DNA of 64,000 nt from Gemmatimonadota bacterium (GTDB lineage: Bacteria; Gemmatimonadota; Gemmatimonadetes; Longimicrobiales; Gaopeijiaceae): NCBI GenBank assembly GCA_015664885.1, contig DQPL01000100.1, positions 1 to 64,000 of the forward strand. The letters run 5' to 3'. Under the pieces are notes generated by a model. That model saw only the letters and a list, made by a program, of their open reading frames with translations. It searched no databases and had not been told where the DNA came from. Shown here one piece after another: positions 34,902 through 42,402 of this stretch (its first letter is position 1; each line of letters opens with the position of its first letter). Made by a program: the position numbers and the translations under genes.

Positions 34902-35351
34902 ATGGAATCTGCCAGCTCCCCGAACCACCTCGACGGCGACCTGATTCTCGGGTTGGACCCGGAGCGGATTGTCGACACGATCTCGAAGCTCGAGCGTCGC
35001 ATCGGGGAGCGATTCCCCGGCGCCAGCCTGTCCAAGGTGTGCGGACGCCTCGCTGGTATCACAGAGCAGACCGTGAGCCGCCTGGACCAGGTGGCCAAGC
35101 CGATTCTTTAGCTGCGCGCCGGCAGTTGGATGATGGCCGGTCTCGTGGTCGTCGGCACCGAACTCGCGGCGGCCAACTTCGGGGTGGTAGAGCCCGAGGT
35201 CACGGGCCTTCTTCCCCTGCACGACTTTGTGCACATACGAGCTCATCTCGGCTACCGCATCGTGTACGGCGTCGAAGATCTCCCCCAGGTTGAGCCTGAA
35301 CATCTACGCGGCGCAACACTCACCCTCTCGCTCTCGCTGGGGCCCTTCTAG
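34902..35351 (+). pseudogene. Hypothetical gene with in-frame UAG
   Basis: From ATG 34902 one frame gives LDGDLILGLDPERIVDTISK and RIGERFPGASLSKVCGRLAG. It reaches UAG at 35109-35111 and continues in the same frame as LRAGSWMMAGLVVVGTELAA, PEVTGLLPLHDFV and onward to a stop at 35351. Similarity to small membrane proteins that begin with an ERRI.ERFPG..L..VC helix and then two membrane helices suggests the UAG is a nonsense mutation (for example from UGG). The helices after it are degraded. The opposite-strand frame is less convincing. Confidence 0.4.
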
Positions 35352-35370
35352 ACGCAAAAGCTGGTAAGGG

Positions 35371-38300
35371 CTACGAAAGGCGGTCGGCGAGCGCGGACAA
35401 TTCGCGTGTTGTCACCGAGATCGCAGCGAATCCCGGTGCTTCTTCGCCCTGCAGCTCCTCGATGATGTCCATGAAGCGTTCGACGTCACGAGGGTGCGAG
35501 CGCAACAACTCGCTGGTAGCCTGGGACGGATCCGTCGCACCCGCGGTCTTCTTGAAGGCCGCGGAGACGAGGCGACTGTGAGCCCGGGACACGATCGCTG
35601 AGAGAACCTGTGCGGCGCGTTGTTCCCACTGATCGTCGCCCGCGGCAGCAAACGTACTGCGGCGTAACCAGGGCACGTGGAAGGCCGCGGAGATCTGGTA
35701 GTAGATTCGGCCGGTGTCGAGCGTGCTCGCGTCGGTGTCGCGCGCGATCTCGAGGATCTCGAGCAGTTGAACCAGAAAGCGAAGCGTGGTCAGCCGCTGG
35801 GAAAACGCCTCGTCGGCGCCGACCTCACGAACCTCATCCACGCGGGCCTCGAAAAGCACACGGTCTTCTCCGGTGACGATCTCACCAAACGAGTTACGCA
35901 GGATCGCCAGTCCTTCGAGATTCTGCTCGACGATGCGCGCAGGCGATACATCGGCATCGACGTTGCCCAAGACCCATCGAGATGTGCGCTCCAGCACCCG
36001 TGCCAAGCCGAGCAGCCAGCGATACATGACACGTGAGTTCATGCCCTGGGCGCTCATTTCGCTCAGCAACGCCCGATGGTCGGCCAGCCGCGAGGCGACC
36101 AACCAAGCACGCGCGATCTGCTCGGAGCTGCGGCCGGTATCCCGGACCAGACGGTGCATGAAGGTGGCCCCCATCAGGTCCACGAGATCGTTGGTGAGCT
36201 GGCTCGCGATGATCTCGCGACGCAGTCGGTGCGACGCGAGATGGTCGCCGCCGGCGGCGACCATCGCAGCCGGGGGGAAGTAGCCGAGCAGATAGCTCTC
36301 GGTCACCGGGTCGTCCGGAAGGCCGCTGCGCAGCAGCCCGCTCATCAAGGACAGCTTGGAATAGGCGAGCAAGACGCACAGCTCAGGACGCGCCAGCGTC
36401 TGCCCAACTTCTCGCCGCTCGTCGAGAACGTCGCCGGTCGGCAGGCACTCAGAGCCTCGGTCCAACTCTCCGGTCTTCTCGAGCGCGAACATGAGGTCGC
36501 GGAAGTCATCGGCCCCTTCCTTCGCCCTCCGTGCATCCAGAGAGATCGCGAGACTCTGCGTCCGGTTGTTGGCGAGCACGAGGTCCGCAACGTCCTCGGT
36601 CAGTTCTTGCAGTAGCTCGTTGCGGCCATCGTCGCTCATGCTGCCGTTCGCTACGGCAGGCGCCAACAGGATCTTGAGATTGACCTCGTGGTCGGACATG
36701 TCGACGCCGGCCGAGTTGTCGAGGGCGTCGGTGTTGATGCGGCCGCCCTTGAGGGCATACTCGATACGTGCTCGCTGGGTGAAGCCTAGGTTGCCGCCCT
36801 CGCCCACGACTTCGCAGCGGAGGTCGGGAACGTCGATTCGCACTTCATCGTTCGAGGAATCGCTGACATCGGCGTGGCTCTCGGAGCTCGACTTTACGTA
36901 GGTGCCGACGCCACCGTTCCAGAGTAGCTCGGCGGGTGCCTTGAGCACCGCACGGACGAGGGCCTCCCCCTCCATGACGTCCGGAGCATCGTCCGGCAAA
37001 GCGAGCGAGCGGCGGACCTGAGGAGTCAGCTCAACCTCCTTTGAGCCGCGCGGCACGATCATACCACCTTCGCTGAGCAGGCTAGTGTCATAGTCCTCCC
37101 AGCTCGACCGTCCGAGCTCGAACACGCGCCTCCGCTCGGCAAACGTCGTGGCGGGATCGGGGTCCGGATCGATGAAGATGTGCCGGTGGTCGAACGCCGC
37201 GATCAAGCGGACTTGCTCTGAGAGCAGCATGCCGTTTCCGAAGACATCGCCGCTCATGTCACCGATGCCCACCGCGCTGAACGGCTCGCTCTGGATATCC
37301 TTCCCTTTCTCGTGGAAGTGACGCTTTACGCACTCCCACGCACCACGTGCCGTTATGCCGACGACCTTATGGTCATAGCCGTTCGAACCACCTGATGCGA
37401 ACGCATCGTCGAGCCAGAAACCGTACTCCGCCGAGATTGAGTTGGCGAGGTCCGAGAAGGTCGCGGTGCCCTTGTCCGCGGCCACCACGAGGTACGGATC
37501 CGACGCGTCGTAAGCGAGGACACCGTCCGGCGGTACCGGCTTGCCGTCCTCGAGGTTATCGGTGAGGTCTAAGAGTCCACGCATGAGCGTCTGGTACTGA
37601 GCGCGTCCCTCGTCCCACCGCTGTTCGGAGTCGGACGGCACGAAGCGCGTCACGAAGCCTCCCTTCGAGCCGCCGGGAACGATCACCGCGTTCTTCACCA
37701 CCTGCGTCTTCACCAGGCCGAGCACTTCCGCGCGGAAGTCGTCGGGCCGGTCACTCCAGCGGATACCTCCTCGGGCGACGCTCGAGCCACGCAAGTGAAC
37801 GCCTTCCATGCGGGGCGAGTGCACCCACACCTCGTAGCGGAGCCTTGAGCGGCGCAAGAATTCCATCTCTCTGCAGTCGAACTTGTAGGAGATGTAGGGC
37901 ACGCCGCCGGAACGGAACGTCGGCTCCTTGCCACCGTGTTTGTAGAAGTTCGTACGCACCGTCGCGCCAATGAGCTCCTCGACCCGGCGTAGCGCCCGGT
38001 CGTCCGGCAACGCGCCCACGCTCCGCAACGAACCGTTGAAGAGGGCCCGGATGTCACCGATCGCGGAAATCCGTTCCTCTTTCGAAACGCCAGTCGACGG
38101 ATCGAACTTGGTTGAGAAAAGGTCGAGCAGTTCCTTGGCGATACCGGGGTATTTCACGAGCGCCGAGGGGATCGACTTACGACTCGGGACGACTCCGATC
38201 TGGAACGCCGACGCCGCGTATGCGCGCAGGACAGCGACCTCTCTCCAGTGCAGTCCCGCACTCACGACCAGTGCGTTCAATGGGTCGCTGAGGGCATCGC

Positions 38301-40278
38301 CGGAACGCACTGCAAGGATGGTCTCCGACAGGGTTGCGCCCCGATTCTCCACGTCGAGCAGCTCTTGCTCGGAGTTCTGAACGGCGAAGACGTAGATCGT
38401 CGCACCGTCCGACACCGACCCGCCTACCTCGAAGGGCTTCACCGCGATCACCCGCAGCCCCGTGTGCTCCAGGATGGGCATGAAGTCCGACAGAATGAGG
38501 CGCTCGCCCTGCAGAAAGACCTTGAGTTCAGTCGCTCCTTGCACGCCCGCGACCGAGACCTCCTGGCCCCGGTTTGCGAGCGCGATCGATATCGTATGCC
38601 CGTTGGCGGCCAACGCCTCGAGCTCGAGCACATCGACGACCGCGATGTCCGGGTCGGTCGCCGCCTGGTACTCGGCCGTGAGCATCGAGCCGTAGAGGGC
38701 AGCCAGCCTGCGCGCCTCGTCCGCCGACTCCAGCACGGTCTCGAGCCCCTCTTGCAGGCGATCGACCCAAGTACGTGTGAGCAGGGCCACCCGGCGCTCG
38801 ATCTGCTTCGCGTCGATCTGTTCGAGCCGCTCACTCTTGGCGCCAATGTAGAAATGGAGGCGGGCCTGATCCCCCTCGCCCATCGCGAGATGGTAATTCA
38901 GGACCTCGCCCTGAAGCTCCTCCACCAGCGCGGCTTCGATCTCCTTGCGGACGGTCCCCGAGAAGCGATCTCGAGGGATGATGACCATGACCGCGGCACC
39001 GCGCTTGAGTGGGTCCTCGCGCAACGTGGCACGCACGCCGGACGTCTGATAAGCGTTGAGCACGGTCCGGATGTCGCCGCCGATCTCCGCAGCCGAAGTG
39101 AGGAAGAGCTCCTCCTTGGGCAGCGAGTTGAAGATCGTGATGATCTCCTTGTAGTCGTACGACCCCTCGACTGCCTCGGCCGCGATCAGGATCTGCGCGA
39201 GCTTCTGACGCAGGATCGGGATGTTCTCTGCGTCCTCGGAAGAAGCCTTGGAAGTGAACAGGCCCACGAAACGATGCTCGCCGGTGGCGGTTCCGTCGGG
39301 CCTGAGTTTTTTGACCCCGACGTAGTCCATGCGCACACGGCGGTGGACCGTCGACTCCGAGTTCGTCTTGTTGATGATCAGGACCGGGCCGTTCACCACC
39401 AGATCGCGAACGCCATCATCCAGTTCGGACAGCGGGACGGGCCCGGCATAGCGCGACTGGCCTTCATTACGAAGAACGCCGAGTCCGGAGCCGGGCTCCA
39501 CCAACACGCAGCGCTCTCCACCGGCGTCGTCGATCAGGTCATATGCGCGATACCCAAGGAATACGAGCCCGCCATCCCTCAGCCAGTGCAGGAAATCCTG
39601 GATCTCTTCGATTTCCTCGCGTCGGTCCTCGAGCTCCCGACCGTGTTCCGTGAGTTCTGCCACTACAGAGTTCACCGCGTCGATCATGGGACCGAAATCG
39701 TCGGTCACCCGCACCACGTCCTGGAGACGGCTGCTCAACTCCCGCTGGATATAGTCGAGCCTTTCCGGATCATCGACTCGAGCTACTTCGCAGTGTACGA
39801 GCGACTCCTTCGACGCGCCGTCTCCCGGCGGCCGCACCGCAGTCATATGTCCGTGCTCGTCGCGGTCGATCTCGAAGAGAGGATACACGATCTGCGAGAT
39901 CAAGAGTTGCTGCGAGTGCAGGAACTCGCGGATCGTGTCAACGATGAAAGGGCGCTCGCTGACGTTGGTTCGCACCGTCGTGACCGGAGCACGGTCGCCA
40001 TTGCCGTCGGGGTCGGCATTCGACACGACGACGTCAACACGGTCCGGCCGCGCCTCAGCGAAGAAGCGGTATGCCCCCACAACCATGTGCGTCAAATCGA
40101 GGGTACTGCGCTCCTGCAGCAACTCCTGCGGGGCTCTGGAGAGGAAGATCTCGGCGAAGTCGACCGCCAGGTCGGTCTCGGGGCCGCCGATGATCTGCTC
40201 GACCTGCTCGCAGACGGCACGGACAGCGGGGGAATCCTCTCGGAGTCGGCGATCAGCCGTTTCCGTCGTATCGCTCAT
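35371..40278 (-). CDS. gdhB: NAD-specific glutamate dehydrogenase, 180-kDa type
   Basis: A 1635-residue protein, the size of the large NAD-GDH class. The N-terminal half has ACT-like segments (VRTNVSERPFIVDTIREFLH and LRDGGLVFLGYRAYDLI). The catalytic domain near residue 830 shows VARGGIRWSDRPDDFRAEVL and TQVVKNAVIVPGGSKGGFV, with the glutamate and 2-oxoglutarate binding lysines. The NAD domain follows with GIGDMSGDVFGNGMLLS. A long helical C-terminus ends at SALADRLS. It oxidises glutamate to 2-oxoglutarate and ammonia. ATG 40278 begins MSDTTETADRRL; the frame upstream to 40458 is not supported. It stands alone but near the kor operon that uses its product. Confidence 0.95.
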   Translation of the reverse strand: MSDTTETADRRLREDSPAVRAVCEQVEQIIGGPETDLAVDFAEIFLSRAPQELLQERSTLDLTHMVVGAYRFFAEARPDRVDVVVSNADPDGNGDRAPVTTVRTNVSERPFIVDTIREFLHSQQLLISQIVYPLFEIDRDEHGHMTAVRPPGDGASKESLVHCEVARVDDPERLDYIQRELSSRLQDVVRVTDDFGPMIDAVNSVVAELTEHGRELEDRREEIEEIQDFLHWLRDGGLVFLGYRAYDLIDDAGGERCVLVEPGSGLGVLRNEGQSRYAGPVPLSELDDGVRDLVVNGPVLIINKTNSESTVHRRVRMDYVGVKKLRPDGTATGEHRFVGLFTSKASSEDAENIPILRQKLAQILIAAEAVEGSYDYKEIITIFNSLPKEELFLTSAAEIGGDIRTVLNAYQTSGVRATLREDPLKRGAAVMVIIPRDRFSGTVRKEIEAALVEELQGEVLNYHLAMGEGDQARLHFYIGAKSERLEQIDAKQIERRVALLTRTWVDRLQEGLETVLESADEARRLAALYGSMLTAEYQAATDPDIAVVDVLELEALAANGHTISIALANRGQEVSVAGVQGATELKVFLQGERLILSDFMPILEHTGLRVIAVKPFEVGGSVSDGATIYVFAVQNSEQELLDVENRGATLSETILAVRSGDALSDPLNALVVSAGLHWREVAVLRAYAASAFQIGVVPSRKSIPSALVKYPGIAKELLDLFSTKFDPSTGVSKEERISAIGDIRALFNGSLRSVGALPDDRALRRVEELIGATVRTNFYKHGGKEPTFRSGGVPYISYKFDCREMEFLRRSRLRYEVWVHSPRMEGVHLRGSSVARGGIRWSDRPDDFRAEVLGLVKTQVVKNAVIVPGGSKGGFVTRFVPSDSEQRWDEGRAQYQTLMRGLLDLTDNLEDGKPVPPDGVLAYDASDPYLVVAADKGTATFSDLANSISAEYGFWLDDAFASGGSNGYDHKVVGITARGAWECVKRHFHEKGKDIQSEPFSAVGIGDMSGDVFGNGMLLSEQVRLIAAFDHRHIFIDPDPDPATTFAERRRVFELGRSSWEDYDTSLLSEGGMIVPRGSKEVELTPQVRRSLALPDDAPDVMEGEALVRAVLKAPAELLWNGGVGTYVKSSSESHADVSDSSNDEVRIDVPDLRCEVVGEGGNLGFTQRARIEYALKGGRINTDALDNSAGVDMSDHEVNLKILLAPAVANGSMSDDGRNELLQELTEDVADLVLANNRTQSLAISLDARRAKEGADDFRDLMFALEKTGELDRGSECLPTGDVLDERREVGQTLARPELCVLLAYSKLSLMSGLLRSGLPDDPVTESYLLGYFPPAAMVAAGGDHLASHRLRREIIASQLTNDLVDLMGATFMHRLVRDTGRSSEQIARAWLVASRLADHRALLSEMSAQGMNSRVMYRWLLGLARVLERTSRWVLGNVDADVSPARIVEQNLEGLAILRNSFGEIVTGEDRVLFEARVDEVREVGADEAFSQRLTTLRFLVQLLEILEIARDTDASTLDTGRIYYQISAAFHVPWLRRSTFAAAGDDQWEQRAAQVLSAIVSRAHSRLVSAAFKKTAGATDPSQATSELLRSHPRDVERFMDIIEELQGEEAPGFAAISVTTRELSALADRLS

Positions 40279-40429
40279 GAGGAAGGGGGTGTGCGCTTGG
40301 GCACGACGCTCCGGTAACCGACGGTGAGCGCGAAGTGGATATTGAGTCAAGGATACCCGTGAACCTGTTGGCGGGGAACCCGCATTGGCGAGGGACTGCC
40401 TATCACCATGCAAGTATCGGAAGCGACAC

Positions 40430-40750
40430 CTAGGGCCTAAACGAGCAAAGACCTCCACCCTGGTTCCTCACCGCCACAACGACCCGCAAGAAACCGAGGC
40501 TCGCGAGGTGCTCCGGGACCGACTCTGACGGGTATTCGCCGCATTCACCCTCGAACTCGTCAGGAACGTTGAACCAGACCGCTACGTGCCCCGCGCCCCG
40601 CGCTTCGAAGAACACATCGGGGTCCAGGTCCGAGAACGCCTGCACGTACGCGGCGCGCGCCGATTCTGCCGCCAGGGTCTCTTCCTCGGTAACGGGTGGG
40701 TCCACGAACAAGGTGGCGACAATGAGTGACAGGACGCTGCCGACCACCAC
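40430..40750 (-). CDS. Small membrane-anchored hypothetical protein
   Basis: A 106-residue frame starting with GTG 40750 and an N-terminal membrane anchor (VVVGSVLSLIVATLFV). A soluble domain follows (YVQAFSDLDPDVFFEARGAG and VAVWFNVPDEFEGECGEYP). No family recognised. It starts about 20 bases after the stop of the zinc-ribbon membrane protein on the same strand, so the two may be co-transcribed. The start is weakly supported. Confidence 0.5.
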   Translation of the reverse strand: MVVGSVLSLIVATLFVDPPVTEEETLAAESARAAYVQAFSDLDPDVFFEARGAGHVAVWFNVPDEFEGECGEYPSESVPEHLASLGFLRVVVAVRNQGGGLCSFRP

Positions 40751-40771
40751 GGTCCCGATCGTCGAAAAGTT

Positions 40772-41074
40772 CTAATAGCGGCGGATCACCGACGACAGGC
40801 CGCCGGCCAGGGCGATGAAGAGCCCTATCCTGAAGGTCGAGCCGATCGCCGTCAACGGGCCACCCAAGATCAGCCCCACGAGGAAAATGCTGTCGGAGCG
40901 AGCCTTCTCCCACCAGATGCGCCTAAACCTGTCGTCGACGCCGCGGTTTGCGTCTTCAGCGGCTTCGTGCAGCAGGGTGCCGCACTGCCCGCAGACGTTC
41001 GGACGGCCGTAATACGTAAAGCTGCAAAACGCACAAGTGCCGAATCCCGGGTCGTTCTTGGCGCGCTCAGTCAT
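40772..41074 (-). CDS. Zinc-ribbon membrane protein
   Basis: A 100-residue protein from ATG 41074, preceded by GGGA. A four-cysteine zinc ribbon (GTCAFCSFTYYGRPNVCGQC at residues 12-31) is followed by an acidic linker. One or two membrane helices complete it (SIFLVGLILGGPLTAIGSTF and RIGLFIALAGGLSSVI). Such small proteins are frequent in bacteria and lack known functions. It is divergent from the SbcD-like gene. Confidence 0.65.
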   Translation of the reverse strand: MTERAKNDPGFGTCAFCSFTYYGRPNVCGQCGTLLHEAAEDANRGVDDRFRRIWWEKARSDSIFLVGLILGGPLTAIGSTFRIGLFIALAGGLSSVIRRY

Positions 41075-41145
41075 CGTCCCATCATAGCCAATCGCAGGCC
41101 CACGGAGCGAATTCCCAGGCATGGGAGTTTGCTCTAGCTTCTGCC

Positions 41146-42402
41146 ATGCGTTTCGTCCACCTGGCCGACGTCCATCTCGACACCTCCTTCGCCGGCCGTT
41201 CAGCGACCGTGCGACGTCGACTCCGGGAGGCGTCACGGGAGGCCTTCCGCCGCACCGCTGACCTCGCGATACGAGAGGACGCCAACGCGCTCCTGATCGC
41301 TGGCGACCTCTTCGACGGCGATCGGCTCTCCTTTCAGACCGAGCGTTTTCTCCTGGAGCAGATGCGACGCCTGGAGCAACATGGTGTCGCCGTGGTATAC
41401 GCGACGGGCAACCACGACCCGGGGTCGCCGCTCTCGGGCCCGCGCGCCCTGGATTGGCCGGGCAACGTGCATGTCGCCTGGGACGCCACCCCCAAGCGTA
41501 TCCTCATTCACGACCGGGAAGGCGAGCCCGTGGGTTATGTGTCGGCCGCGGGCCACGCCAGCGACCAGGAGAAGAGGGACCTCTCTCGACTTATTCCCGC
41601 GCCCAAGGGCGACCTACCAGAAGTGGCGCTGCTGCACACTCAGGTGCATTCATCCCTCGGTGCAGAAGAGCATCACGCCTACGCGCCTTCGGAGCTCACG
41701 TATCTCATCCGTTCCGGCTTCGACTACTGGGCGTTAGGCCACGTGCATGTCCGGCAGGAGCTCAGCCTGGACCCTCCCGTCGTGTATGCAGGAAGCCTCC
41801 TGGGCCGTACGCACACCGACACGGGAGCGCGTGGAGCGCTCTTGGTCGACGTCACCGACCGGGAGGCTCCGGAGATCTCTTTCCGGGCGCTGACGCCGAT
41901 CCGGTGGGAGACGATCACGGTCGACCACCTGGAGGGGGCCGACTCCCTCGACCGGCTCGAACAACGCGTCGCAATCGTGTGGCGCTCCTTCCGCGACGGT
42001 CAGGCGGCTGCACCTGAAGTCGAGTGGATGCTTCGTGTACAGCTGGCCGGTCCTTGCCCTCTGTGGAAGGAGCTCCAGGACGACGAGAACCGGGACGTAT
42101 TGGCTCGGGAGTTGGCAGAGGTGCTGGCTTGTCTCGACGTCGTGATCATGGCGGAACGGGTGCACCCGGTCATTCCCATCCACGAGCATCGCATCCGCAC
42201 CGACGTGCTGGGCGAGACCCTACGTCTCAGCGAATCGATCCGTCGGGGTGAAGCGCGGCTGACCGCACTCGAGGCCGGCACGCTCGCGGGCGTCACCTCC
42301 GAGGACCCGGCGGCCGTCGACGCATACGTGCGCGAATTGCTGCGAGACGCGGACGGAGAGCTCGCTGCGCGGCTGCTCGGCTCCGAGGGCGACGCGCCGT
42401 GA
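41146..42402 (+). CDS. SbcD/YhaO-like metallophosphoesterase (DNA exonuclease subunit)
   Basis: A 418-residue calcineurin-like phosphoesterase with all five metal motifs in order. They are FVHLADVHLDTSF at the start, LLIAGDLFDGDRL near 50, YATGNHDPGSP near 88, LLHTQVHSS near 163 and YWALGHVHVRQEL near 193. The size and the adjacent coiled-coil ATPase mark it as the nuclease subunit of an SbcCD/Mre11-Rad50-like pair, closest to the YhaO/YhaN branch. The pair would process DNA ends or hairpins. Its stop overlaps the GTG start of the ATPase gene (GTGA), so production is coupled. Confidence 0.9.
   Translation: MRFVHLADVHLDTSFAGRSATVRRRLREASREAFRRTADLAIREDANALLIAGDLFDGDRLSFQTERFLLEQMRRLEQHGVAVVYATGNHDPGSPLSGPRALDWPGNVHVAWDATPKRILIHDREGEPVGYVSAAGHASDQEKRDLSRLIPAPKGDLPEVALLHTQVHSSLGAEEHHAYAPSELTYLIRSGFDYWALGHVHVRQELSLDPPVVYAGSLLGRTHTDTGARGALLVDVTDREAPEISFRALTPIRWETITVDHLEGADSLDRLEQRVAIVWRSFRDGQAAAPEVEWMLRVQLAGPCPLWKELQDDENRDVLARELAEVLACLDVVIMAERVHPVIPIHEHRIRTDVLGETLRLSESIRRGEARLTALEAGTLAGVTSEDPAAVDAYVRELLRDADGELAARLLGSEGDAP

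Noticed and set aside
34815-35303. Minus-strand frame overlapping the UAG-interrupted gene
   Set aside because: Composition resembles a shadow and the plus-strand reading has the more protein-like helices, though this choice is not certain.
38248-40317. 689-codon plus-strand frame opposite the glutamate dehydrogenase gene
   Set aside because: It is the mirror of the third codon position bias of the GDH gene, lacks any domain, and GDH motifs are continuous on the other strand.
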